Source of the DNA: Turnera subulata
Lineage: Eukaryota; Streptophyta; Magnoliopsida; Malpighiales; Passifloraceae
Assembly: GCA_028386065.3 (NCBI GenBank)
Contig: JAKUCV010003608.1
Span: forward strand, 62,001 to 126,000
Direction: 5' to 3'
Length of the DNA: 64,000 nucleotides
In this document: positions 15,773 through 27,565 of the stretch, piece by piece
Layout of the letters: the number at the start of each line of letters is the position of its first letter
Position numbering within the stretch: the stretch's first letter is position 1
Translations under genes and position numbers: made by a program
The notes under the pieces: model-generated
The model's database searches: none
Seen by the model: only the letters and a program-made list of their open reading frames with translations
Told to the model about the DNA's origin: nothing

Positions 15773-17018
15773 GTAGACAGTTTGTTTCTTGTCTGGTTGA
15801 GATATAGGACTCTAGATTCGGGGATTCTTGTTACTCATGCTAAATGCTTAAACTTTTTTTGGTGTCTTCACCTCTGGCTTGGATAACAAACCTAGCTTGA
15901 GGGAAGTCATCTGAATGACTTGGAAAGTCACAATGTAAATAATTTTGTTATAATATTGAATTTTGTTGGGACGTCCATGAATCTGATTTCAGTCTGCTTG
16001 AAAGTTTTATCTAAATGGCATTGAAGAGATATATGTTCTGGTGAGTTCTCACTTTGCTGTTATAAATAAAGTAGCTGGACACCAAGAAATGAGAAGGAAA
16101 TGGAAATTAGAAAAAGAGATTAGAAATGGGGAATATTCTTGGCCTGTTATCTTCTAGATTGAGGTGTAGTTGTGACGCACCTCTCGCGTTTCAAAAGTGT
16201 TGTAGTATGAAATTGACTGGATAGCTTCACTTGAAGTCTTAGTATTGAGACTTTGAAGTTTGAACTCCACGGGTGTTGACTTTTGTTTTTGTTTGTTAAA
16301 GATATACGTACCTGTTTTTCTGAAGGGAAAATTATGATGGTAATCATTAAGGACAGCATTCTACGTTCTTTGCCTTTTCTTCTGGAACCAATTGCCTATC
16401 TCTTAGGGCTTCAAGGGCATTGTTTGGTACATCGATGTAACATGCAAAGAGAGACAAACTTGTTGTACTGAGTATTATTAAAACTTCCAAAAAGGGGGAA
16501 ACTAACGAGAGAAGTAGATTATGAGATAAACGTTCTTTGCTATTTCCAGTTTCCTTGGCGAGGAGTAGTACATTCTCTGGGTTGAAGAAAGCTGGAAATT
16601 GGGTGAGGAGTAGTAAATGCTCAGACCTAACAACTGTACTGTACAGATGGAAGTCTGTCCCAAAAGCTGCCACCAAAATGGCCCATGTGAGTTTACAAAA
16701 GCCCTTTGATATACATTTTTTTCTTCATCAAATAAAGCCCACAATAAATATTTTATAAAACAACAAAAAAAATCTACAAATTTTGCTAATTTCGCTATTG
16801 GCAATTTGACAAATTACCCACCAAAGCCTCAAAAAGTCAAAAGTGTACAACAAATTTGGCTAATTTCCTACCTACTAAAAAAAACACTATGGATTTTGCA
16901 ACAACAATAGTTAGTCAATGCAAGAACACAACCAACCCTCTGTCACAGACTTTGTCTTGGTCATTACAAGAACTCTCTCTAAATCTATAACCTCGTCATC
17001 ATCGTGAGCTAATAATAA
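15773..17018. other. Convergent 3' flanks of the UMP kinase and MKS1-like genes
   Basis: No gene is supported. The left part should hold the 3' UTR of the UMP kinase transcript. The right part should hold the 3' UTR of the minus-strand VQ gene. Open frames of up to 109 codons occur on both strands without recognisable domains. Confidence 0.5.
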
Positions 17019-17732
17019 TCACAAGTCCATAAACAGGTTAAAAAAATCCGGTGAATGTAGAGGAGAAACTATAGTATTTGAAGAAAGAAAAGCTGAAGAA
17101 GGGCTAGCCATGAAACCACTACTGGCCCCACTAAAGAATGGACTCATGTCATTAAAGAAAGACGGGCTCGGGTCCGCCGCCGGGGAGAAGAACCCGGTTG
17201 GCACAGGCGGCAGCATGGCCGGCCCCGGCGACAGGATCCCCGGAGCTTGACCACCAACCTGCAACCCCTCCACCATCCCCATGATATCAGCAGCACTACT
17301 CCCGTCGCCGCCGGCGGCGGAAGAGGCAGCGCTCGGTCTCATAAACTCCCTGGGGCTGGCCAGCTTCTCGGTGGCAGCCAGCCTCGCGGCCGGAGAGACG
17401 GCCCCGTCGTCGGAGAAGTTGCCGGAGGAGAGGCCCGTGAGGCGCTGGACGACGGACATGAATTCCGAGACCTCGGTGTGGATGACCTTAGGGGAGACCG
17501 CGTAGATGATGACCGGCTGCTGCCTCGGAGGAGGGAGCGGCGGTTTCTTGATCTTGTGGGAGTCTTGGTGGAGCTTGAGCGCCGTGGGGCGAGGCCCCTG
17601 GAGTTGGACCTGCTTCTTTGGAGCTGGAGGCGGCTGTGATGACGGCTGGTGGTACTGGTGGTGTTGTTGTTGTTGTGGCGGTGGTGGTGGGTGTGGTGGT
17701 TTGCCGCCGGTGAAGTAGTGAGGCGGGTCCAT
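17019..17732 (-). CDS. MKS1: VQ-motif protein, MKS1-like
   Basis: Intronless, 237 residues from the ATG at 17732. The frame is open to 17888, but the extra N-terminal residues look like translated leader, and the start MDPPHYFTGG fits the MKS1 family. Visible features are a Pro/Gln/His-rich segment, GPRPTALKLHQDSHKIKKPP (the conserved docking-type segment before the motif), then IIYAVSPKVIH and the VQ motif FMSVVQRLTG at residues 91-100, SPAARLA, and a Ser/Pro/Phe-rich tail. VQ proteins are nuclear partners of WRKY transcription factors. MKS1 is a substrate of MAP kinase 4 in defence signalling, and several Ser-Pro sites in the tail are candidate phosphorylation sites. The coding region is strongly GC-rich. 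Confidence 0.9.
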   Translation of the reverse strand: MDPPHYFTGGKPPHPPPPPQQQQHHQYHQPSSQPPPAPKKQVQLQGPRPTALKLHQDSHKIKKPPLPPPRQQPVIIYAVSPKVIHTEVSEFMSVVQRLTGLSSGNFSDDGAVSPAARLAATEKLASPREFMRPSAASSAAGGDGSSAADIMGMVEGLQVGGQAPGILSPGPAMLPPVPTGFFSPAADPSPSFFNDMSPFFSGASSGFMASPSSAFLSSNTIVSPLHSPDFFNLFMDL

Positions 17733-18310
17733 GGTGGTGGTGATGGTGGATTCTTGATTATTATTGTGTTGGTGTGCGTTAATATGAGAGAGATAGAGAG
17801 GGGGAAGGAACTGGAAAGAAAGAAACAAAAATGGTGTGGAAATCTTTGTATTGTATTGTATTGTAAAGTGACCCAATTTTGGGGGCAATTATTTTATTTT
17901 TCTGGTTGTTGTGGGAAATTAAATAGCTTGTTGGTACAAGTTTGAAGGGAAGAAGTGATGTTTCTTACCATTTATTCATTTGTTTTAGAGGATGAGAAAT
18001 AAAAGTCAAAAGGAAAAGCAAAGGAATTGCAATTGGGGAGTAGTAGTAGCAAATAAAGGGGTAGCAAGTAGTAGCGCAACATAGCTTTCAGAATTGATCA
18101 GGTCAGTCAAAGAAGAAGGTCGTTCTTGCAGTCGCTGACCTTTCTCTTGCTAACTACTGGTAGAATTTAATATTCATTCATACGCGGTCTTGTGAAACAA
18201 CAAAAAAATAAAAAATTATACGCGTTGGCCAGATCAAAGGGAAAGCAACAAGATTTATTTATTGCAAAGGGTAAATCACCGTTTTAAGGGTCTTTTCTTG
18301 GTCTTTTCAT
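17733..18310. other. Promoter-side flank of the MKS1-like gene
   Basis: The first 150 bases are probable 5' leader, with purine-rich and CA-rich stretches on the coding strand. A TTGAC-type W-box core is not obvious nearby. No other gene is seen. Confidence 0.4.
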
Positions 18311-19556
18311 AGGGGTGTAAGCGAGTCAAGCTATTCGCGAGCTACTCGGGATCGACTCGGCGACTACTCGAACTCGACTCGTACTTATCGAGCTCGAGTC
18401 GAGCTTGAAAGGCTATCGAGCAGAGCTCGAGCTCACTAGTACTCAGCTCGTAAAGCTCGCGAGCCTTAACGAGCTTTGCTCTTATAAGGCTTAGGGTATG
18501 GGCTTGTAATTGGAGGGTGGCTTTGCAATCGCGTGGGTTATACTTGTTCACGGGCAGGATGCTTAGGCTCGGGTTTGGTGTTGCTGGTGAAGAACCGAGA
18601 CTGTCGCCTCCCATCTCTTCCCCTTCGATTCTCCTCTTCTCCGTCTCTTCTTCCTTCTCTCCTTTTATCTTCTAGCCGCGATGGACCTAAAATCTCAAGC
18701 AGAGTCACCGAGGTGCCGTCTTCCTACGATCGATGAGTGAGGATTAGAGTTTTTTTTTTGATGCTAGAGTGAGGATTAGAGTACCTTAAAGGCAACAGAG
18801 ATGGATAATCGGGTAAGGATCCACTCATTTGCTCTTCAGTTTCGTTTGGTGGGTTACAAGTTTTAATCATTTTTTTTTGGGTATTTTGTTGTTTCAGGAG
18901 CGACGGATTTGTGTAGATCCAAGTTCATGAGTGGATTAGATGCACAGTTTGGGTTTGTTTGGTTGCTTTGAGTTTCTCAAAGGTATACTCTCCTTGTTTG
19001 GTTCCTGAGGAAAAAAAGAGAAATTGAGAGATAATTATTTCTGTTAATGCAAATCCATGTGATTAGTAGTGGGCTGTTGCATGACAATTATGGTTTTGAA
19101 GTATCAAGAGAGCTCTAAAGGTACGTTGCTCTCAATTTTATGCTGTCCTTATTGTATTCCTTTTCGATTAGTTGCTGGAATTTCCTGCCCAGTCCTTGTT
19201 GTGATGCAATTGAATTTTTTTTTATTCCCTGGTTCAAATTTGTTTCTTTCAGATTGTACATTCAAGAAAATAGTTTACGCCTACTAAATTTTATTGGACA
19301 ATGCTCTATCATGGTCTATTTAATATTATCGAGCTTAATTGAGCTCACGTTAACGAGCTCTAACGAGTTGAGACGTAGCTACTGAAACCAACCACCGCTT
19401 AACGAGCCGAGCTCGAGCAATGCAAAATCTAACGAGCTCGATCTCATGCTCAAATATACAAGCTCGATCGAGCTGAGCTCGAGCTCGAGCTCGAGCTTGG
19501 GATTTTCTTAACGAGCTCGAGTCGAGCATGGCACTACTCGGCTCGTTTACACCCCT
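18311..19556. mobile_element. Fold-back / long-TIR DNA element with GAGCTC-rich arms
   Basis: The ends are inverted: AGGGGTGTAA at 18311-18320 and TTACACCCCT at 19547-19556. Both arms (about 170 bases left, 230 right) are packed with GAGCTCGA-type words, so each arm is also internally palindromic. The core (about 18490-19310) carries a pyrimidine-rich GC patch like a gene leader, perhaps a captured fragment. No transposase is visible, so the element is non-autonomous. I could not find a clean target-site duplication, so superfamily (hAT or Mutator-like) is open. Confidence 0.7.
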
Positions 19557-19826
19557 CGGTCAATTGAACATCCAAGTCTAATGTGCATTATTACTTGTTT
19601 ATATCTTCATTTATAACATGAAGATCGATGCTATTAGATAATTTATCCAACCTGACAATTGCTTGGTTAAGCTTCAGCGAGTTTGGTTTCAGTCGCGGCT
19701 CGGGTCAAATTTGATTAGTCGGGGCAAAATTCTGGATATCACTCGTACTTGAAGATGGGGGCGAAACGCTACGCACGAAGTTCGGAGGTATGCAACAACT
19801 TAGGAGGCTCAACATACATATATTTC

Positions 19827-20581
19827 TGTTGGGGAAAAATCATACCAATTCAACACAACAAAATCAACCGGAATTAAATGCGCAGCGGAATAACCCGGTC
19901 AATTTCTTTCCCCTCTTTGCACCATCAAAATGAGATATCAATCAACCAACCAAATTAATGCGAGCAACAAAACCAACACAACCACAACACCGAATATACG
20001 TGGAAAACCCCCAAGGCGGGGTAAAAACCACGGGACCGAAGTCCGTCAATCTCCACTATCACAAATAATAATGGGTTCACAATACAAGTTCTTCCCTAGA
20101 TAAAACTAGAGGCTAACACATTAGCAGCAACATCAAGAATAATATATCTTGGCTCCAACAACAAACTCATCACTATACTAGTGGATTACAAGCAACAAAT
20201 TAGAGGAGAAGTGGGTAAGTCTCACCAAATGGGTATAACACCAATACCCGGAAACATGAAGCTTCTCAACGATCAGCTCCGTTCACTTTGTAGAGCTTGA
20301 AGAGGAAAACAACATACTGAAATTTCATTAAGATCGGACTTCGTTTGCTATCCGATCAAGGCTTGCAAAGAGTTGAAACACATCCCCTTTTCTTCCTCTT
20401 CTCTCGTCAAAACTCTCTGCCTCTCCTCCTTTTTTTTTTTCCTTTTGTGTTTTTGCTGCTCTTCTTTTTGCTGCCTCACACGCACACACTGCCACTCACA
20501 CTCTTTTTTTTTCTTTTCTAAGTCACATGTGTGACTTGCCAAATGGGTGTGGGCTCCATGTGTATTTGGACCCACCCAACA
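19827..20581 (-). repeat. 3' LTR of the 19.8-25.4 kb copia element
   Basis: 755 bases; reads TGTTGGGT...CCCCAACA on the minus strand. It is nearly identical to 24658-25413. Confidence 0.95.
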
Positions 20582-20594
20582 ATCTCCCCCTCCA
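20582..20594 (-). other. Polypurine tract
   Basis: GGAGGGGGAGAT on the minus strand directly next to the 3' LTR; it primes plus-strand DNA synthesis in LTR elements. Confidence 0.85.
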
Positions 20595-20597
20595 AAC

Positions 20598-23500
20598 TCA
20601 CATGGAGGGATCTACCAAGCCCGATTGTTTCCGGCAAAAAACAAGCTTCTCCTTCGGTAGTGGCTTAGTCATCATATCGGAGCTATTATCCTCCGTATGA
20701 ATTTTCTCAACACATAATTGCTTCATCTCAATAGCTTCCCGTATCCATTGATACCGCACCTCAATGTGCTTGGACCTTGAATGAAAGGTAGGATTCTTAC
20801 TGAGATGGATGGAACTTTGACTATCACAGTGCACAACGAACTTGTCTTGAATAAGACCAAGTTCCTCAAGAAGTTTCTTCATCCACATAACTTCTTTTCC
20901 ACCGTCTGTCAGGGCAATATACTCGGCCTCTGTAGTGGACAATGCTACACACTTCTGCAACTTTGATTGCCATGACACGGCTCCCCCTGCAAAGGTCATC
21001 ATGAACCCAGAAGTAGACTTCCTAGAATCAACATCTCCTGCCATATCCGCATCTATGTACCCCTCAAGTATCGGACTCCCATGGCCAAAGGATAAACACA
21101 AACTAGAAGTACCCCTGAGATACCGCAATATCCATTTCACGGCTGACCAATGCTCTTTACCCGGATTAGACATGAACCGGCTGACAACACCAACGGCATA
21201 GGCAATATCCGGCCTAGTGCACACCATGGCATACATCAAACTACCCACGGCTGAAGCATAAGGCACTTTCTTCATCTCTTCCTTCTCTTGGTCACTTGTA
21301 GGACTTTGCTTGGAACTAAGCCTAAAGTGAGCCGCAAGTGGAGAACACACAGGTTTCGCCTTGCTCATGTTGAACCTGCCAAGTATCTTCTCAATATATC
21401 TTTCCTGAGACAACCACAATATCTTCTTCTTTCTGTCTCTGGAGATCTTCATACCAAGTATTTGCTTTGCCGGTCCCAAATCCTTCATTGCAAATGAAGC
21501 ACTCAAAGCCTTCTTCAAACTTCGGATTTTCTTTGCATCATGGCCAACAATCAACATATCATCCACATATAGCAAGAGGATAATAAAATTATCATCGGAG
21601 TACCTCTTGATATAGACACAATGATCAGAGGTAGTCCTGCTGAACTCATGATCTACCATGAAGGAGTCAAACTTCTTGTACCATTGCCTCGGAGCTTGCT
21701 TAAGACCATATAAGCTCTTCCTTAGCTTGCACACAAGGTTCTATTTTTCCTTGACTTCAAACCCTTCCAGTTGCTTCATGTAGATATCCTCTTCTAGCTC
21801 ACCATGGAGAAAAGCTGTCTTCACATCAAGTTGCTCAATCTCCAAGTCCAAATGGGCAGCCAAACCCAAAACAACCCGGATAGAAGACATCTTCACAACG
21901 GGAGAAAAGATTTCATCAAAATCAATCCCCTTCTTTTGACCAAATTCTTTCACAACCAATCTCGCCTTGTACCTTGGCTGTGAAGTACTTTCTTCCATCT
22001 TTAACCTAAAGACCCATTTGTTGTTAAGTGCTCTCCTCCCTTTTGGCAACTCAACCAACTCATAAGTGTTGTTCTCATGCAAAGAATTCATCTCATCTTG
22101 CATGGCTTCTAACCATTTTCTTCTATCATCAAGTGACAAAGCCTCTTCATAGCTCTCCGGCTCTCCTTCATCTGTAACTGTCACCCACTCATTGGATGGA
22201 TACCGTGTGGACAGTTGAGGCTCTCTTGATGATCTTCTCAACTGTGGTTGTGGTGGTGGCTCTACATCAACATGCTCTGGTGCATCATTATCAACCATAG
22301 GAACATCATCTGACTCAGGAGCAACTTGATCATCACTACCATTCTGCACATCTCCTCCATGATCAGCATGGACAAATGGAACTATACTCGGGCCACCTAG
22401 TACCTCACTAGAAGAAGAGGAAGTAGTACTAGGCTTCTCTGTCTCATCGAAGTCTTCTAGTGTTTGGTCTTCAAAGAACACCACATCTCTGCTCCTTATG
22501 ATCTTCTTGTTTTTCAAATCCCACAATCTATACCCGAACTCATTTTGCCCATATCCAAGGAAGATACACTGCTTGGTCTTGCTATCAAGCTTGGACCTCT
22601 CATCTCTAGGCACATGAACAAATGCCTTACAGCCAAACACCTTCAAGTGCTTGTAGGACACATTCTTTCCACTCCACACTCTATCTGGAACATCACCATC
22701 AAGTGCCGTGGAAGGAGATAAATTGATCAAATCAACTACAGTCCTCATTGCCTCACCCCAAAATGACTTAGGCAATTTTGTATGAGAGAGCATACTAACA
22801 ACTCTGTTGCAAATGGTTCTGTTCATTCTCTCTGCTACACCATTGTGTTGCGGTGTCTTGGGAGGTGTCTTCACAAGCTTGATGTCATAAGAGTTGCAAT
22901 ACTCTTCAAATGGACCCCGATACTCGCCACCATTGTCTACTTTAATGGCCTTCAACTTCATCCCAGTTTCTCTCTCAACACTGACATGGAACTTCTTGAA
23001 CACATCAAGCACCTGATCTTTACTCTTCAATACAAAAGCCTACACTTTTCTAGAGTAGTCATCAATAAAGGTTACAAAATACAAAGCACCTCCATTGGAT
23101 CTATCACTCATGAAACAAACATCAGTGTGAACTAAATCAAGAGCATTATTTTTTCTAGATGGAGGAAAAGTATGAAAAGACACTCTATGTTGCTTGCCAA
23201 CTAAACAATGAGTGCAAGATTTAGACAAGGTACCTGACAAGCTTGGCAAGAATTCTTTCTTTGCAAGTAATTGTAGGCCTTTCTCACTCAAGTGCCCAAG
23301 TCTCTTATGCCACAACTCCATAGAGACTTCATGCTCAACAGCATTAACTTTATCATAGCAAGGCTTTGCTTGAGTTCGGTAGAGAGTATTCTCCTTTTTC
23401 CCTTTTGCCAAGACAATTGCACCCTTTCCTCTAGTAAGCTTCCAAATCCCATTACCAAAGCTACTATGATATCCCTCATCATCAAGAATACCGGTAGAGA

Positions 23501-24605
23501 TCAAATTCAATCGAAGATCCGGAACATGTCCTACATCCTTGAGTAGCAACTTGAATCCAAGATTGGTTTATAGACAAATATCACCGACTCCAACAATCCG
23601 AGCATCGGACTTGTTACCCATCTTCAATGAGCCAAAGTCACCACTCTTGTAGGTACTAAAGAACTCTCTACAAGGTGTAACATTTCGGGAAGCACCACTG
23701 TCTAAAACCCATGTATATTCTTGCTGTGCAACATTAATGCTCTCCTCCTCATATAAAAGGAAGGAATCATCCTTGGAATCAATTGCCACTGCACTTGAAT
23801 CTTCTTTGGCAACCTTCTTTCCTTCTCCCTTTTCTTGATCTCTCTTGAAGCTTCTACACTCTCTTTTGATGTGTCCCGACTTGTCACAGTAGTAGCATCT
23901 AATCTCACTTCTGAATTTGGAATTTCCTCTAGGCTTCCATTCTTTCTCCTTGTCACGAGACTTGGAATGTTTCCTCCCTTGCGGTTTTCTGCTCTTGCTC
24001 CTCCCCCTGTTCTCTGTAACAAGGGCCTCTGAATCAGTGGACTTAACCCCCAATTCTTTTCTCCTGGCGGCTTCATCCAACACACTATCCTTCACTGCAT
24101 CTAAAGTGAGCTTCACAGCACGAGCAGAATTACTAAGAGATACTGTCAAAGTCTCCCAACTGTCTGGCAAAGAACTCAACAAAATCAATGCTTGCACTTC
24201 ATCATCTAGATTTATCCCCAAAGTGGTCAAGTGGTTCAAGATCCCTTGGAAGTTGTTTAAGTGCTCTGACATATCATGCCCATCCGAATACTTCAGATTC
24301 ACAAGTCTTTTAATCAGAAAGGCCTTGTTTTGCGCACTCCGCTTCTCAAACAAATCTTCCAGCTTCTTCCACAACTCATAAGCATCTGTGATCTGACTAA
24401 CATGATGAACCACACTAACATCAATCCACTTTCGGATATTAGCAACTGTCTTTCTATTCAAAGAATTCCACTCTTTGTCAGCTTTTTGGCCTTCACACTC
24501 AATAGGCCCAAACAAATCATTGCAATACAAATGATCCTCCATATACATCTTCCACACAGAGTAATTTGATGAAGTGAGTTTTATCAAGCTAGCTTTATCC
24601 TCCAT
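20598..24605 (-). pseudogene. Copia gag-pol polyprotein with three in-frame stops
   Basis: From the ATG at 24605 one reading frame runs about 1,335 codons to 20598 without any frameshift. Only three nonsense codons break it: 23568-23570, 23040-23042 and just before 21735. Order: gag (UBN2-type), CCHC zinc knuckle (CYYC...H...C, about 23858-23900), protease DSGA (about 23700), GAG-pre-integrase and integrase (HTDVC, VDNGGEY, HNGVAER), reverse transcriptase (YVDD at about 21559-21571) and RNase H (STTEAEYIAL). As it stands it cannot make full-length polyprotein. Confidence 0.93.
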
Positions 24606-24641
24606 TTTGATATGCACAAGAAACCACAAACAATGAACCTT

Positions 24642-24654
24642 GGCTCCGCTACCA
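24642..24654 (-). other. Primer-binding site
   Basis: TGGTAGCGGAGCC follows the 5' LTR after a few bases. It resembles the usual initiator-Met tRNA site of plant copia elements but with two changed bases. The same variant occurs in the two other copia elements here. Confidence 0.75.
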
Positions 24655-24657
24655 GTT

Positions 24658-25413
24658 TGTAGGGGAAAAATCACACCAATTCAACACAACAACAAAATCA
24701 ACCGGAATTAAATGCGCAGCGGAATAACCCGGTCAATTTCTTTCCCCTCTTTGCACCATCAAAATGAGATATCAATCAACCAACCAAATTAATGCTAGCA
24801 ACAAAACCAACACAACCACAACACCGAATATATGTGGAAAACCCCCAAGGCGGGGTAAAAACCACAGGACCGAAGTCCGTCAATCTCCACTATCACAAAT
24901 AATAATGGGTTCACAATACAAGTTCTTCCCTAGATAAAACTAGAGGCTAACACACTAGCAGCAACATCAAGAATAATATATCTTGGCTCCAACAATAAAC
25001 TCATCACTATACTAGTGGATTACAAGCAACAAATTAGAGGAGAAGTGGGTAAGTCTCACCAAATGGGTATAACACCAATACCCGGAAACATGAAGCTTCT
25101 CAACGATCAGCTCCATTCACTTCGTAGAGCTTGAAGAGGAGAACAACATACTGAAATTTCATCAAGATCGGACTTCGTTTGCTATCCGATCAAGGCTTGC
25201 AAAGAGTTGAAACACACCCCCTTTTCTTCCTCTTCTCTCGTCAAAACTCTCTGCCTTTCCTCCTTTTTTTTTCCTTTTGTGTTTTTGCTGCTCTTCTTTT
25301 TGCTGCCTCACACGCACACACTGCCACTCACACTCTTTTTTTTTCTTTTCTAAGTCACATGTGTGACTTGCCAAATGGGTGTGGGCTCCATGTGTATTTG
25401 GACCCACCCAACA
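24658..25413 (-). repeat. 5' LTR of the 19.8-25.4 kb copia element
   Basis: 756 bases, paired with 19827-20581. Its inner end has TACA where the partner has AACA, one of the few differences. Confidence 0.95.
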
Positions 25414-25469
25414 ATTTCAAAACAAGAATAATATTTTTTCCTCATATTTGTTTTGACCCACATGTTAAA

Positions 25470-25602
25470 AATGCAACCATTAAGACGACATCAATCATGA
25501 TAAACCTCTTCCGTCAAATAGCAGAAGCTTTGAAAGTTGTGCATGACTCTGGGCATGTCTACGGGGATCTCAAACCCGAAGCTTTGAGTTTTAGGTACCT
25601 AA
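25470..25602 (+). pseudogene. Orphan exon of an atypical protein kinase
   Basis: The frame from about 25498 reads MINLFRQIAEALKVVHDSGH and then VYGDLKPEALSF, ending at AG/GTACC like an exon with a 5' splice site. It corresponds to exon 3 of the kinase at 55726-57123 (MINIFKDTAKALQWIH... VYGDLKPENILLD). The Asn of the catalytic loop is replaced by Ala here (KPEA). No other kinase exon is seen on either side of the copia insertion, so this is a relic. Confidence 0.7.
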
Positions 25603-26436
25603 CCAAGCCTACTGTAGCCTCACTTAAAGGGAGCATCAGATCTTCTCGAACAACAGAAACTCGTTCGGAGATAGGGGATCCTCATACGAGGTCCCGTCAC
25701 CAACTGAGACGGCATAGAAATTCTCAGCTTCGCCCGGACTCATAAAAGAAGAAGCATCCATAGAGTCTAAAGAAAGATGGCCTAGATACCAGAAGAAGAA
25801 GAGAAAGACGAGAGAGCAGCAACGAGGAGTAAATGTAATGAGTGAATCCGAAGGGGCGGGCGGGTTAATAAAGAGGGAACCTTGAAGGGGCACCATCCCT
25901 CACCTCACCGTGGAAGAGACAGGAAACGAAAAGACGCAAACAATAGCCAAACGTCAACATGCGTGAGGAAGGTGAAAGGGCCATACCCCGCCCTGCCTAT
26001 ATGTAGCCTATCTGACAAGGTCTAGAAAGTAAATTTTGAATTCAAAAGAAAGAAAAGGAGAATAATAAAATTGGTAGCAAATGGGCAACACTAGACCTGA
26101 GCCCTAACATTCCAATTACACCTAGGGAGTTACCTGATGTGAAATAAGATTAGCCTTGTAAGTTTTCAGGGCCCAAGGTGGACAAACCCAAAGAAGATAA
26201 GAGCTCAAACAACACCCATGAAGTCAGTAAAAGAGAAAGGAAAAGCAAGACGGCGCAAAGGGGAGGCTACCCTGAATGTCGGCAGGAAAACCATGATTTT
26301 GGAAGGCACGAATCATTAAAACTTGCCTAGGAAGAATGCTATGTGACCTCCCTTCATCTATAAATAGCAGAAGCCATAACAAGAAGGTCACGACAAATTG
26401 TATGCAGTAACACAATTTCCATAATAAACTGAAATT
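25603..26436. other. Unassigned DNA beside the orphan exon
   Basis: A minus-strand frame at 25636-25896 includes MDASSFMSPGEAENFYAV, which I do not recognise. Nothing else is supported. Confidence 0.3.
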
Positions 26437-26444
26437 CTTCCATA

Positions 26445-26800
26445 CAAGGTTATTAAACTCGGACCAGTCACTGACCTGTTTCAGTGGTCGGGTCACGAGT
26501 TAAGAAGTTTAACTGGGGTCTAACCGGATCTGATCAGTATTAGAATTAAAACTAAAATTGTATAATTTTTTTAACAAAGGTCCAACCAAAGGTCTGACCA
26601 AAATAAAATTTTGAAATTTTTTACTTTTGACCCGGAAAAACCCCGAAATAGGTCAATAAAACCGGAAAACTTGGAGAACCCGTCATGACCCGGCCGGTTA
26701 TTTGGAGGATAAAACCCGGAGGGGCAAAAATCCGGATTTGTCTCCGGGTCACGGTTACCCGGGTTCAATCGGTCGGGCCGGGTCGGGTTTGATAACCATG
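26445..26800. mobile_element. hAT-type MITE
   Basis: 356 bases with imperfect terminal inverted repeats CAAGGTTATTAAACTCG and CATGGTTATCAAACCCG. They are flanked by a perfect 8-bp duplication CTTCCATA (26437-26444 and 26801-26808). CA...TG ends and an 8-bp duplication are hAT hallmarks. There is no coding capacity. Confidence 0.88.
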
Positions 26801-26808
26801 CTTCCATA

Positions 26809-27565
26809 TCATCCTCATAGAAAGCAAACATAACTATGCTCTAAAGGTGGCAAACTGATTATCCATGGGTATCCATGGGTTGATGCATAAATGGTTCACA
26901 CCCATTTATTTCTATTTATTCATTTATAACCCATCAAAAAATTTAAATAGATAATTATATCCATTTTGACCCATTATACCCATCAATCCATTTATTCTTA
27001 ATATTAATTTTTAAAAATTTGTGTTTTAATGTTTTAAATTTTATAAATAATAATCCGACATATCTCATATTAACCCGAAACAACCCATATAAGCCAAATT
27101 AAACACAGACTGAATGGACTTAATCGGGCCTAACCTGACCCAATTAGGCCCACATAGATTGACTCAATTTGAGCTCAACCTAGCCCACATAAGGCCCAAT
27201 TAGACCCATATGAGATGGCCCGGATCGAGCCCAATTAGGCCTGACGGATGATCTGAGATGGGCCCAATTGGGCTCTTCAAGTCTTGAACAGCCTAAGGTT
27301 TGGTTTTTTCGCTTATCCGTTGCAGTATTGTGTTCTTAGCTTTGTTCTTATTCCTTAGGCATAAGGTTGACCAAATTGTGGCAATTTCAGGTAGTTTGTC
27401 TTGGGCATAAAGGATCAGAAAAGCGATAACAATTGCATCTTTTTTTTTTTTCCTTTGGAGAATTGATAACCATCATACCTTTGGTAGGAAGAAAAGGAGA
27501 AATCAGAAGTCATAAAAACAAAAAGTTAACACCACCTAATGTAACCCAACCATGCTACATAAAAG
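26809..27565. other. Intergenic with CCCAATTAGGCCC-type short repeats
   Basis: Repeated words such as CCCAATTAG and GGCCCA at 27100-27260 suggest decayed non-autonomous repeat DNA. The last part should be 3' flank of the minus-strand tandem pseudokinase gene. Confidence 0.4.

Larger units (their letters stand above)
19827..25413 (-). mobile_element. Near-complete Ty1/copia retrotransposon, Tork-like
   Basis: The 5.6-kb element is bounded by the 5-bp duplication ATTTC (19822-19826 and 25414-25418). LTRs at 19827-20581 and 24658-25413 differ by roughly a dozen substitutions plus small indels by eye, so the insertion is fairly young. The 5' LTR is the right-hand one. A primer-binding site (TGGTAGCGGAGCC, minus strand, 24642-24654) and a polypurine tract (20582-20594) abut the LTRs correctly. 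The gag-pol order is gag, zinc knuckle, protease, integrase, reverse transcriptase, RNase H. The GYRLWD and IIRSRDVVF motifs after integrase recall Tnt1-type (Tork) elements. Confidence 0.95.

Noticed and set aside
17733..17888. Upstream in-frame start for the MKS1-like protein
   Set aside because: The extra 52 residues are not like the family; the MDPPHYFTGG start matches it.
17247..17945. Plus-strand frames across the MKS1-like gene
   Set aside because: Antisense shadows of a GC-rich coding region; no domain.
18295..19570. Target-site duplication of the fold-back element
   Set aside because: Neither an 8- nor a 9-bp match exists at the ends as I placed them.
24276..24569. Plus-strand frames opposite copia gag
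   Set aside because: Antisense shadows of the retrotransposon polyprotein.
25636..25896. Minus-strand 86-codon frame near the orphan kinase exon
   Set aside because: No splice-consistent neighbours or known domain; left unassigned.
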